Source: Alistipes sp. (GTDB lineage Bacteria > Bacteroidota > Bacteroidia > Bacteroidales > Rikenellaceae). From it: 64,000 nucleotides of DNA. The DNA is taken from contig JAJQCA010000046.1 in NCBI GenBank assembly GCA_021202985.1, positions 81,217 through 145,216 of the forward strand. The letters are read 5' to 3'. Below are positions 20,761 to 30,312 of this stretch, piece by piece. The notes under the pieces are model-generated. The model was not told where the DNA came from, did not search any database, and saw nothing but the letters and a program-made list of their open reading frames with translations. The translations under genes were made by a program, and so were the position numbers. Every line of letters begins with the position of its first letter. Within the stretch, counting starts at the first letter, position 1.

Positions 20761-20772
20761 ACGCGCCGTCGG

Positions 20773-21342
20773 TTACATTTCGAGCCAGTTCTTCAGGATG
20801 GCATTGCCGCACGGGGTCAGCACCGATTCGGGATGGAACTGCACCCCCCGCACGTCGTAGCGGCGGTGGCGCAGGGCCATAATTTTTCCTTCTTCGTCTT
20901 CCGCGGTAACCTCCAGTTCCTCCCCGGGGAAGCCTTCCCGGTCCACGATCCACGAATGGTACCGACCGGCGACGAAGGCCTCGCCGACACCGGCGAAGAC
21001 GGGGTCCGGAGCCGTAACTTTTATTTCGGTCCCCACCCCGTGGAAAACGTCGGGCAGGTTCAGCAGCCGCGCCCCGAATACTTCTCCGATGGCCTGTTCG
21101 CCGAGGCATACCCCGAAGATACTCTTTACGGGGGCATACTCTTTTATAAGTGCGCACAGTATGCCGCTCTCGGCAGGGATACCCGGGCCGGGAGAGAGTA
21201 GTATCTTATCGTAGGCCACGACCTCTTCGAGCGCGATCTTATCGTTCCTCGCCACAGTGATATCCTCCGCCCCGGCCTCGCGGAGCGAATGGACAAGGTT
21301 ATAGGTGAACGAGTCGTAATTATCCAGTACCAGTATTTTCAT
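20773..21342 (-). CDS. trpG: Anthranilate synthase component II (glutamine amidotransferase)
   Basis: LVLDNYDSFTYNLVH; LLSPGPGIP; FGVCLGEQAIGE; GVQFHPESVLTPCG. Confidence 0.96.
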   Translation of the reverse strand: MKILVLDNYDSFTYNLVHSLREAGAEDITVARNDKIALEEVVAYDKILLSPGPGIPAESGILCALIKEYAPVKSIFGVCLGEQAIGEVFGARLLNLPDVFHGVGTEIKVTAPDPVFAGVGEAFVAGRYHSWIVDREGFPGEELEVTAEDEEGKIMALRHRRYDVRGVQFHPESVLTPCGNAILKNWLEM

Positions 21343-21413
21343 ATTTTAGTGGTCTTTAGAGAAGGGCCGAAAGGTCCAAAAAAACCTCGTTGGTAACATC
21401 TTGCACCAAATAA

Positions 21414-21442
21414 AATTCTTAGGCTCCGCCCTGAGTGACATT
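21414..21442. repeat. Copy of the ATTCTT..CTCCGCCCTGAGTGACAT intergenic repeat between trpG and trpE
   Basis: Resembles the 10126 and 34459 units (divergent). Confidence 0.5.
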
Positions 21443-21447
21443 TTAAA

Positions 21448-22845
21448 CTATTTTATCCCGCCCGCCAATTCTATTGCCTTGCGAAGCGCACCGAGTTTGT
21501 TGTTCACCTCCTTCAGCTCGTTGGCCGGGACCGATTTGGATACGATTCCCGCCCCGGCCTGGAAGTAGAGTGTATTGTTGCGGCTGACGAATGTGCGGAT
21601 GGTGATAGCCTGGTTGAGGTTGCCGTCGAAACCGATATGCCCTATACATCCGCCGTACACCCCGCGCGGATGCGCCTCTATCTCGTCTATCAACTGCATC
21701 GCCCTCACCTTCGGGGCTCCTGAGAGCGTCCCGGCCGGGAATGTGTCGGCGAACAGGCGGATACGGTTCACACCGGGCTTAATCTCCCCGGTGACACGCG
21801 ATACCATATGTATCACGTGGGAGTAGAACTGTATCTCCTTGTACGACTCTACCCGCACGTTCGATGCGTTGCGGCTCAGGTCGTTGCGGGCCAGATCCAC
21901 GAGCATTACGTGTTCGGAGTTCTCTTTCGGGTCGGCCATCAGCCGCTCGGCCAGGCGCCGGTCCTTCTCGTCGTCGCCGGTGCGGTAGATGGTGCCCGCG
22001 ATGGGGTCGATGGTTGCCTTTCCGCCCTCGACCTTGACATGCGTCTCGGGCGAGGAGCCGAAAATGCGGAACGATCCGAAATCGAAATAGAAGAGGTACG
22101 GCGAAGGGTTCACCGACCTGAGGGCGCGGTAAACCATAAAGTCGTCGCCCATATATTGCTGCTCGAAGCGGCGCGAGAGCACTATCTGGAACACGTCCCC
22201 GCGCATGCAGTGCTCGATACCCTTCTCGACCATCCGCATATAATCCTCGTCCGTGACGGGAGAGGTGACCTCGCTGCGGGTGGAAAAACCGTAGGTCGGG
22301 AAGTTGCGGCTCTCGATTACCGACAGCAGTTCGTCCAGGCCGCTCGGGCATCCGCCGGTAAGGTTCTCCGTTACGGTCATCTCGTTGCGCAGGTGGTTTA
22401 CCGCCACCACGTAACGATAGAGTATATAGGTCATCTCGGGGATACCGGCCAGTTCTTCGTCGGTGCCCGTTATCCGGACATCCTCGAAATACTTTACGGC
22501 GTCGTAGGAAGTATACCCGAACAGCCCGTTGGAGGCCGCTGTGTCTCCCGTCACCTCGAATGAGGCCAAGAAATCGTTCAGCGCGTCCTGCACCGTGCGG
22601 CCGTTAACGGCCGTAACGTTTATCGTTCCGTCGGGATACTGCTCCGTTATCTTCCCGCCGCGGACCGAAAAACGGGCCAGCGGCTCGATACCGATAAACG
22701 AGAAGCTATTCTCCGAAGAGTGGTAGTCGGAGCTCTCCAGCAGCGCCGACTGCGGGTACATATCCCGCACCTTCAGGTAGATACCCACCGGGGTCTGCAG
22801 GTCGGCCAGCAGGCGGCGGGAGTTGACTGTTATTTTTGTTTTCAT
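21448..22845 (-). CDS. trpE: Anthranilate synthase component I
   Basis: DVFQIVLSRRFEQQ; SPYLFYFDFG; IAGTIYRTGDDEKDRRLAERLMADPKENSEHVMLVDLARNDLSR; GAPKVRAMQLIDEIE. Confidence 0.97.
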   Translation of the reverse strand: MKTKITVNSRRLLADLQTPVGIYLKVRDMYPQSALLESSDYHSSENSFSFIGIEPLARFSVRGGKITEQYPDGTINVTAVNGRTVQDALNDFLASFEVTGDTAASNGLFGYTSYDAVKYFEDVRITGTDEELAGIPEMTYILYRYVVAVNHLRNEMTVTENLTGGCPSGLDELLSVIESRNFPTYGFSTRSEVTSPVTDEDYMRMVEKGIEHCMRGDVFQIVLSRRFEQQYMGDDFMVYRALRSVNPSPYLFYFDFGSFRIFGSSPETHVKVEGGKATIDPIAGTIYRTGDDEKDRRLAERLMADPKENSEHVMLVDLARNDLSRNASNVRVESYKEIQFYSHVIHMVSRVTGEIKPGVNRIRLFADTFPAGTLSGAPKVRAMQLIDEIEAHPRGVYGGCIGHIGFDGNLNQAITIRTFVSRNNTLYFQAGAGIVSKSVPANELKEVNNKLGALRKAIELAGGIK

Positions 22846-22920
22846 CTTTTCTCTTTTTTAATTGGGGTAGGTTCCCGTGGCCGGGGACCAGGCAACGATG
22901 CACGGTTGTTTACGCCACAT

Positions 22921-24120
22921 TTACGAACCCTCCTGCCGGGTGCTGTTGAAATATTCCACGAACGTCTCCATATCCTTGTCCCCGCGGCCCGAAAGGGTCA
23001 GCACCACCACATCCTCCTGCCGGAAATCCATTTTGCCGAGCGCACCCAGCGCGTGGGCCGATTCGATGGCGGGTATTATGCCTTCGAGGCGCGTCAGTTC
23101 CATCGCCGCGGCGAGCGCCTCGTCGTCGGTCACGGCCACAACCTGCGACCTGCCCGTCACGGCAAGGTTAGCATGCATCGGCCCTATGCCGGGATAGTCC
23201 AGCCCGGCCGACACGGAGTAGGGCTCGGTTATCTGCCCGTCCTCGTCCTGCATCACGAACGTGCGGCTGCCGTGGATTATGCCCCGTTTGCCGAGGTGGA
23301 TTGTGGCGGCTGTCTCGCCCGAATCCACGCCCAGTCCCGCGGCCTCGCTCGCCACCAGCTTCACCCGCATATCGTCGAGGTAGTGGTAGAAGGTCCCGGC
23401 GCCGTTGCTCCCGCCGCCCACGCATGCCATCAGGTAGTCGGGCCAGTCGCGCCCTTCGTGCCGCTGTAACTGGTTCTTTATCTCGGAGCTTATCACCGAC
23501 TGGAACTGCGCCACCATATCGGGGTACGGGTGCGGCCCGACCGTGGAGCCTATGATATAGTGTGTGTCGGCCGGGTTGCAGCACCAGTCGCGGATAGCCT
23601 CGTTGGTGGCGTCCTTGAGAGTTTTATTTCCACTGGTAACAGGCCTCACCTCGGCGCCGAGCATCTCCATCTTCTGGACGTTGAGTTTCTGGCGCGCAAT
23701 ATCCGTCTCGCCCATATAGACGATGCACCGCATCCCCTTCAGGGCGCATACCGTGGCCGTGGCGACGCCGTGCTGCCCTGCGCCGGTCTCGGCGATAATG
23801 CGCGTCTTTCCCATACGGCGGGCCAGGAGTATCTGCCCGATGGTGTTGTTTATTTTATGGGCCCCGGTATGGTTGAGGTCCTCGCGTTTGAGGTAGACGC
23901 GGGCCCCGTACCTCTCCGAAAGCCGCGAAGCGAAATAGAGCGGGGTCGGGCGTCCTACGTAATCCCGCAGGAGGTTGTCGAACTCGGCCCGGAAATCCGG
24001 GTCGGACATGATTTCAAGATATTGCTCCCGCAAGTTCTTCACGTTGCCGTAGAGTATCTCCGGTATATAGGCTCCCCCGAACTCCCCGTAGTACCCCTCG
24101 CTGTTGACATTGTAATCCAT
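22921..24120 (-). CDS. trpB: Tryptophan synthase beta chain
   Basis: [68 protein letters not shown]. Confidence 0.97.
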   Translation of the reverse strand: MDYNVNSEGYYGEFGGAYIPEILYGNVKNLREQYLEIMSDPDFRAEFDNLLRDYVGRPTPLYFASRLSERYGARVYLKREDLNHTGAHKINNTIGQILLARRMGKTRIIAETGAGQHGVATATVCALKGMRCIVYMGETDIARQKLNVQKMEMLGAEVRPVTSGNKTLKDATNEAIRDWCCNPADTHYIIGSTVGPHPYPDMVAQFQSVISSEIKNQLQRHEGRDWPDYLMACVGGGSNGAGTFYHYLDDMRVKLVASEAAGLGVDSGETAATIHLGKRGIIHGSRTFVMQDEDGQITEPYSVSAGLDYPGIGPMHANLAVTGRSQVVAVTDDEALAAAMELTRLEGIIPAIESAHALGALGKMDFRQEDVVVLTLSGRGDKDMETFVEYFNSTRQEGS

Positions 24121-24181
24121 GGTAATATTTCAATTTGTTTTATTTCTGTACATGCCCTTTACAGTCCGGGCCGGAAGGATC

Positions 24182-24216
24182 AAAAATTAAGGGCTGTCGT
24201 GAATCCGACAGCCCTT
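24182..24216 (-). terminator. trp attenuator terminator hairpin
   Basis: Minus strand AAGGGCTGTCG-GATTCA-CGACAGCCCTT then AATTTTTG. Confidence 0.88.
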
Positions 24217-24282
24217 TTATGTTTATTGCCCTGTTTCGTGCAAACATACGGCGTAACCATTCACGACTCCCGGAGTTGTGAA
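24196..24282 (-). promoter_or_regulatory. trp operon attenuator (Bacteroid-trp-like leader): strand 1, strand 2 and antiterminator target
   Basis: Strand 1 TTCACAACTC (24273-24282) pairs with strand 2 GAGTCGTGAA (24260-24269); strand 2 GTCGTGAAT (24259-24267) pairs perfectly with ATTCACGAC (24196-24204) in the terminator loop and 3' arm. Confidence 0.85.
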
Positions 24283-24320
24283 CGCCACCACCATGCTTTG
24301 TTCGAAAATAAGTTTTTCAT
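24261..24320 (-). CDS. trpL: trp leader peptide MKNLFSNKAWWWRSQLRES
   Basis: ATG at 24320, three consecutive TGG codons at 24285-24293, TGA at 24261-24263 inside attenuator strand 2. Confidence 0.88.
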   Translation of the reverse strand: MKNLFSNKAWWWRSQLRES

Positions 24321-24351
24321 TTTTTTGTCGAGCCACTACTGGCTTTCGGTG

Positions 24352-24381
24352 CAAATATAAATAAATTTTTAGTAATGCAAA
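24352..24381 (-). promoter_or_regulatory. Putative trp promoter (TTTG-N18-TATATTTG)
   Basis: -33 TTTG (24378-24381) and -7 TATATTTG (24352-24359), 32 nt upstream of the leader ATG. Confidence 0.65.
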
Positions 24382-24526
24382 TATTATTCCTTGCTCTACG
24401 GGAAGGCTTTGCCGGGATACCACATGAAATCGGATAAAAAACAATCAAATTAATTAGCTAATGTTAAACAATTTACATATATTTAACCGACCCTGAAGAA
24501 CATTGATCGCACATAACATTACGAAT

Positions 24527-24988
24527 ATGAAAACCCACATTTTAAAACTTGCCGCAGTTTGTTTTGTGGCAAGTTGCGCTCTGATATCCTGCAAATCCAA
24601 CGAGAAGTACGAAACATGGCAAGCGACGGGAACGATTATCGGCAGCTACTCAAACGGCTTCGCCTCGATGATGCTCCAAGTAGACGACGAATACCCTATC
24701 GGGCAGATCCTCGAATGTGATAGGGAGGGCCGTCCCGAGTCACACGGGGTCAACGGCACGGGACTGACCATGCCCGAAGCCGGTACGTATCATAATATAA
24801 TTCAGGTTCAGGCCCATATGGATAAGACGTATTACGAAATATCGGGTAAAAGATTGTCCTTTTCTTACAGGGAGTATAATGAAGACAAAGACCGGGATTT
24901 GTTCATGATCGGTAGTGGCATGGCATTGATGTTCGATGCTGCTCCGCAGGTCCCGAAATATATTATCACATCATATAAAATTCTTTAA
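24527..24988 (+). CDS. Small hypothetical lipoprotein
   Basis: MKTHILKLAAVCFVASCALISC lipobox; start internal to ORF 24503. Confidence 0.6.
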   Translation: MKTHILKLAAVCFVASCALISCKSNEKYETWQATGTIIGSYSNGFASMMLQVDDEYPIGQILECDREGRPESHGVNGTGLTMPEAGTYHNIIQVQAHMDKTYYEISGKRLSFSYREYNEDKDRDLFMIGSGMALMFDAAPQVPKYIITSYKIL

Positions 24989-25045
24989 TGATATTTTACC
25001 CCGAACGTGATTTATGACCGGAAATCATTAAATTGTGCCAACTAA

Positions 25046-26533
25046 ATGCAAGTAATGAGATTTCCGGTTTTAATTTTATCCGCCCTTTCGGTTTGCTCTT
25101 CCGCCTTTGCACAGGAGGATACCTTGCGGTTCCCCGAGCCGGGAACCTGCGTGGAGAACGTCGTCAACGGATGGTATGTCCGCGTCGAGTCCATTCCCTC
25201 GGACCTTTGGCATAAAGAGATTCGGGCATATACCGACACTACGAAGAGATCATACCTCACCAGCACCGAAAGATTCCGGATTGATGGCCACCGGACGGTG
25301 TGCGACCCGGAGGAAATTAACCGTCTTCTTCCCGGCGGGGCGCGCGTGGTGATGTCTAAGAAGGCGTTTTACGAGGGCGAGACCCTCGACCATTTCGTTA
25401 CGGCAAGAGGTATGAAAGTAGTGCCGGATATATACGGCGGTTTCCTCCCGGTATATTTTCCGGACGAGGGTATTATGGGGTTCCGAAGCTACTTCGTCGA
25501 CGACTTTAACGAACTACTTGCGCCGGTAGATATCCGGACGGGGGAGGACGCGTTCTTTGACCGGGATATCATGCCTCTGGGCGGCCGTCTGCGGTTAGTA
25601 CGAAAACATTATCCATACCGATGGTATAAGAACTTTTTCGTCCAGTATCTCGACGAGAGTACCGGAATATACCGGGATATCTGCCCGGTACAGGACCTGA
25701 CTCGTTACGGGGAACATCGATATCCCGGTTTGACCACCTTTTACAGCACGGGAAACGACATACTCTATACGACCGGAGAATACGAGGGATATTACAGGGT
25801 TATACTGGAACCGGCTCAGTGTCCCCGGCCGGACAACCCGGCCATCTCTATAAAACGACCGGTCTTCCCTCCACCCTACGAAACGGAGGTACGTGACCCG
25901 TTGGAGATAGATTACGGGATGACCGACCGCACACTGGACGTACAAGGATACCGCATCCGTTACCGGCGTATTCCCCGGGTCGATTTCGAACGTCTGTACG
26001 AGTATTACGGTCCGCATCAGGTATGGACCGGTTGGGGTATAAGCGGACTGGATTCCATAAGGGCCTACCTTCCCGACTTCGAGATATGCTCCTTCGGCCC
26101 TTACGACGTGATATGGGATATACGCCGAGGTAATGAAATCCGTATTTTCCTACCCGGTGACAGCGGTCCCGGCTATATCTACTATCCGGACGAGGATATG
26201 CTCACCTTTATAGGACCGACCGACACGGAAGAAGGAGTAAATATCCGCACCGGTAAGCGCGAATACCACATCCCTACCTCTACGTACTATTCACCCGGAA
26301 AGGATTACCGTATTGCCGGAGCTTATAACTCGCAGGACACATACAATTATCGTTTCGAGCGGCGTAACGAGTCCGGCGACGGATACATACATATGTTCTA
26401 TCTTGACAACCCCGCACTGGGGAAATTACATTACCACAGCGAAGATTTTTTCTGGATAGGAAACACCTGTTATTACACTAATTGGTCCGCCGGCGAAGTG
26501 TCTTACTGCTCGGTCACGCTGCCGGAGCCGTAA
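25046..26533 (+). CDS. Secreted hypothetical protein with internal repeats
   Basis: Signal peptide ...VCSSAFAQ; repeated Y-x-x-D-E / [FY]YSxGxD / Y-x-Y pattern. Confidence 0.65.
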   Translation: MQVMRFPVLILSALSVCSSAFAQEDTLRFPEPGTCVENVVNGWYVRVESIPSDLWHKEIRAYTDTTKRSYLTSTERFRIDGHRTVCDPEEINRLLPGGARVVMSKKAFYEGETLDHFVTARGMKVVPDIYGGFLPVYFPDEGIMGFRSYFVDDFNELLAPVDIRTGEDAFFDRDIMPLGGRLRLVRKHYPYRWYKNFFVQYLDESTGIYRDICPVQDLTRYGEHRYPGLTTFYSTGNDILYTTGEYEGYYRVILEPAQCPRPDNPAISIKRPVFPPPYETEVRDPLEIDYGMTDRTLDVQGYRIRYRRIPRVDFERLYEYYGPHQVWTGWGISGLDSIRAYLPDFEICSFGPYDVIWDIRRGNEIRIFLPGDSGPGYIYYPDEDMLTFIGPTDTEEGVNIRTGKREYHIPTSTYYSPGKDYRIAGAYNSQDTYNYRFERRNESGDGYIHMFYLDNPALGKLHYHSEDFFWIGNTCYYTNWSAGEVSYCSVTLPEP

Positions 26534-26754
26534 TTTACGGGAGGCCGCCCGGGTTCCGTGGCGGCTGATTCTCATAGTGCGCCGGACATGTTGGCCATGC
26601 CGCGGGCGGTCCGGCACTTTTCGAAAGGGGATACCGCAGTGTGCGGTCCGTGAAACTGGTGTAATAAACTGCGTGTGGGACTGAAAATCCGGGGTATGTT
26701 CTTATTTTTGTATGTTTTTTCCCGTCCCGGCGGTTTTACATTTAAACGACCCAA

Positions 26755-28308
26755 ATGCGATCCAGACACCTTGCATACCTGCTTCTGCTGCTCCCCGTTT
26801 TCATTATGCGGGATTACACCCCCTCGAACGAGCTGAAATACCTCAGCATTGTCGACGACGCCCTGCGGGATAATTCCTGGTTCGCCTTCTACAACCACGG
26901 TGTAGCCTATGCCGACAAACCGCCCCTTTTCTTCTGGCTGATGATGCTTGCCCGGGCCGTTACCGGGCGGCACCTGATTTGGCTTTACGGGCTGTTCTCA
27001 CTGCTGCCCGCCATCGGAATTATGGCCGTGATGGACCGCTGGCTCGGCCGGGAGAAAACCGGCCATGACCCATTAACCTCCAACCTTATGCTGGGCACGA
27101 GCGTGATGTTCCTCGGGGCTGCTGCCGTGGTGAGGATGGATATGCTGATGTGCTTTTTTATCGTATTGGCTTTATACACGTTCTATAAATTATATACCGG
27201 TTCGTCACGCCCGCGCGACCGGTGGCTGTTGCCGCTGTGGATATTCCTGGCTGTTTTCTCGAAGGGTCCCGTGGGCCTTTTCGTCCCAGTGCTTTCCATA
27301 ACTGCCTTCCTGCTGGTAAAACGCGATATCCGCTCCTTCGGCCGCTACCTCGGCTGGAGGCAATGGGCGCTGATGCTGGGGCTGAGCGCCGTCTGGTTCC
27401 TCCTTGTTTACGCCGACGGTGGCAGGGAGTACCTCGACAACCTGGTGGTGAAACAGACCGTGGGTCGCGGCGTGGACGCTTTCCACCACAAGGAACCCGC
27501 GTGGTACTACCTCGCCAACCTGCCGTGGATGCTCGCCCCGTGGACCGTACTTTATATCGCCGCATTCTGGCTCGGCCTGCAGCGCAGGCTGCTCAAAGGT
27601 GACCTGCAAACCCTGTTCCTGTGCACGATAGCGGTAACATTCGGGATGCTAACCGCGTTCAGTTCTAAACTGCAAATCTACATGCTGCCTGTCTTTCCGT
27701 TCGTGGCCTACCTCGCATCGGCTTATGTTTACCGGACGCAGGACAGCTTTTGGATCCGCTTCGGGGCGGCCCTGCCTGCCGTGGCGTTGGTACTGGCATT
27801 CCCCGCGTCGTTCTTCGCAGACCGATACGTTTCGTACGAACTCGAAAACCTCCTGCCGTTTCGTATCGCCTTTTTCCTGCTCTCGGCCGGCGCGGTAGTA
27901 TCACTCTATTTTATAATCCGTAAGGCTACCACGCGCGGGATAGCCCTGCTCGGCTTCTCCATACTGCTCACCCTGGCAGTTGCATCCTTCGGTCTGCCCC
28001 AGGTAAACTATGCGCTCGGGTACGGCGAAATGGCCCGTCAGGCCGGGGCTACCGCCCGGGAAGAGGGTATCGAGAACTACGCTTACCTGCGTTTCTACAA
28101 AGGCCAGAACATGGATGTGTACCTCGGCCGGAAGTTAATGACGCTGCAATCGGCACAGGATGTCGCGGCCCTCGACGCTTCCGGTGTCCCCACCATACTT
28201 TTCGTGCGCGATAAAGACCTTACCAATCTGCCCGGGCTTGCCGATATCCTGCGCGACAAGGAGGCTGGCCGGCTCCATAAATACAGTTGGTATATACTGG
28301 GCCGGTAA
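26755..28308 (+). CDS. Glycosyltransferase family 39 (ArnT/PMT-like) membrane protein
   Basis: NELKYLSIVDDALRDNSWFAFYNHGVAYADKPPLFFWLMM and many TM helices. Confidence 0.88.
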   Translation: MRSRHLAYLLLLLPVFIMRDYTPSNELKYLSIVDDALRDNSWFAFYNHGVAYADKPPLFFWLMMLARAVTGRHLIWLYGLFSLLPAIGIMAVMDRWLGREKTGHDPLTSNLMLGTSVMFLGAAAVVRMDMLMCFFIVLALYTFYKLYTGSSRPRDRWLLPLWIFLAVFSKGPVGLFVPVLSITAFLLVKRDIRSFGRYLGWRQWALMLGLSAVWFLLVYADGGREYLDNLVVKQTVGRGVDAFHHKEPAWYYLANLPWMLAPWTVLYIAAFWLGLQRRLLKGDLQTLFLCTIAVTFGMLTAFSSKLQIYMLPVFPFVAYLASAYVYRTQDSFWIRFGAALPAVALVLAFPASFFADRYVSYELENLLPFRIAFFLLSAGAVVSLYFIIRKATTRGIALLGFSILLTLAVASFGLPQVNYALGYGEMARQAGATAREEGIENYAYLRFYKGQNMDVYLGRKLMTLQSAQDVAALDASGVPTILFVRDKDLTNLPGLADILRDKEAGRLHKYSWYILGR

Positions 28309-28524
28309 TCCCGCCTGTTATCTGCCTGCTCGTCGCCCGGAACCCGTCCAGCTATTTTACGGGCCCCTGCAGTCGCTTCGGTTGGTTCGCCGGGCGTAAC
28401 GAGATAAATTATCCCCGTGGTATATCCCTCACTTAAGTTCGGGATGGCATACAAAAAAAATGTCTCTCTCACTCCCGCCGAAAATGATTATCTTCACGGG
28501 CGGTTAAACCCGGCTTCCGGTATT

Positions 28525-30135
28525 ATGAAAAAAAACGGTTCGCTACCCTACCTGCTGTTGATTATCGCAGTCTCGTTTTTCGCCTTCTTCGCTAATGGCA
28601 GCCTGCTGCCCGTCACGGGAGCGGAGGCCGAAAACCTCATAATGGCACGGGAAATGGTCGGCTCGGGGCAATACATTGTCCCGACACTCAACGGCGAACC
28701 GGTAGCCGGAAGGGCTCCCCTCCCGGTATGGATCGCGGCCGGTGTGGAGCGCGCACTTCCCGGTAATCCCGGGGCGCTGCGGTCCGAAGCAGGGCTGGCG
28801 GTTATCCTGATGCTCTTTTTCCTTTACGGAATCGTTTACCGCCTGTCGGGAAGCCGTAATATCGCGGTTACGGCAGCCCTGATTCTTGCCACGTGTTATG
28901 TCACGGTAATGGAGGGGAGGACGGCCGGATGGGATGTGTGCGCACACACTTTTTCTCTGGGTGGCCTGTACATGTACGTGCGCGGCTTATCGGCAAAGGG
29001 AAGGGCTATCGGCTGGATGTTACTTTCGGGCGTCCTTTTCGGGTGTGCACTGTTGAGTAGAGGGTTTGTAACGTTCATTACCATTGTGCTCCCGTTCCTG
29101 CTTGCTTACGGATTGGTAATACGGCCAGGGACGGCAGGCAAAGGACCCGGTATCCTTTTATTGCTCGCCACGGTCCTCGCGGTGTCGGCATGGTGGTTCG
29201 TTTTGATGCGGTCGGAGGGTTACGGGACTGCGGCACTATTCTACCGGGAGCCGGGTACGGCGCAGCCTGCCCTCTATTACTGGCGCTTTCCCGCCGCGGC
29301 GGGCATCTGGACGCTTTTCTGGATAACTTCCATCGTCTGGTTCTTTTGGAGGCGGCGGACGGGCAGGCACCGCAAATTGTTCGCCTTCTCGATGACCTGG
29401 TTCCTGCTATCCTTCGTTGTTATAATGATAATGCCGGACAGGCAGTTTCGCTACCTGCTTCCGGCCATGTTGCCGGGGTCGGTGGTCATCGCTATGTACC
29501 TGTGGAATCTGGCACGCAATCCCACCACCCGGACCGACCGGTTCGTTTTCCGGCTGAATGTGTGGCTGGTAGCCCTGGTTTTATGTGCGGCGGCTTACCT
29601 GTCGTTCACAGTAAACGACGTCCGGTCGGCCGCGGGCGTTACGGCGGCCGGTATATGCTTCCTCCTTCTTGCCGTAATCATGGTTACCGGGATGTACCGA
29701 CGTGGGGGCGGAATAGGGTTCAAACGGATATTCGCCTCTATGGTCCTGGCGACAGTCACAATCGTATCGTTCATCGTTCCGGAGCTTGCAAACCCGACGG
29801 AGGACCCACTCTCCGAACAGGTCGCGAGGACCCGCGGGCTGCCGTTCTACCATGAGGCGGGGAAGCCCGTAAGTCCGGAACTGCTTTACCTGCTGGGCCA
29901 TCCCGTCCCATCCTTAAACCCTGCGGACAGTCTCGACTTCGGGAAACTGCCGTTCGCCTTCATAAGCAGTATGCCTGCGGATTCGCTGTTCGGCGCGGGA
30001 GTCGATACGCAACCGCTTGTAACCGGGCAGGATTACCGGTACCGGAAGTTCTCCGGAAAGGATACCGACAGGTTTTACATCTCTGTCGTCAGCGCGCAGC
30101 CCGTGGCCGAAGAGACAAGTGAAGAGGATAATTAA
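28525..30135 (+). CDS. Glycosyltransferase family 39-like membrane protein
   Basis: GAEAENLIMAREMVGSGQYIVPTLNGEPVAGRAPLPVWI (KPPL replaced by RAPL), many TM helices. ORF opens at 28417. Confidence 0.8.
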   Translation: MKKNGSLPYLLLIIAVSFFAFFANGSLLPVTGAEAENLIMAREMVGSGQYIVPTLNGEPVAGRAPLPVWIAAGVERALPGNPGALRSEAGLAVILMLFFLYGIVYRLSGSRNIAVTAALILATCYVTVMEGRTAGWDVCAHTFSLGGLYMYVRGLSAKGRAIGWMLLSGVLFGCALLSRGFVTFITIVLPFLLAYGLVIRPGTAGKGPGILLLLATVLAVSAWWFVLMRSEGYGTAALFYREPGTAQPALYYWRFPAAAGIWTLFWITSIVWFFWRRRTGRHRKLFAFSMTWFLLSFVVIMIMPDRQFRYLLPAMLPGSVVIAMYLWNLARNPTTRTDRFVFRLNVWLVALVLCAAAYLSFTVNDVRSAAGVTAAGICFLLLAVIMVTGMYRRGGGIGFKRIFASMVLATVTIVSFIVPELANPTEDPLSEQVARTRGLPFYHEAGKPVSPELLYLLGHPVPSLNPADSLDFGKLPFAFISSMPADSLFGAGVDTQPLVTGQDYRYRKFSGKDTDRFYISVVSAQPVAEETSEEDN

Positions 30136-30312
30136 GCCGGGCATTCCCGGAGCGTCGCGGGGGTCCGGTGTAATAGTATCCCCGGGCTTTTTTACGACAC
30201 AAGCGTTCACCGTTAAACATTTGCCGTTTAAAATTTAAATATTTGGCATGTCTTTTATACTTTTGTCAGTTCGCACGGCAAAAAAGCAACGCCGTACGGC
30301 TTAATCACTCCC

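Noticed and set aside
19624-21201. 525-aa plus-strand ORF antisense to trpD/trpG
   Set aside because: Overlaps certain trp genes; no domain recognised.
24223-24444. 73-aa minus-strand ORF upstream of trpB
   Set aside because: Different frame from the WWW leader peptide and overlaps the promoter and attenuator; contains no Trp codons and is likely fortuitous.
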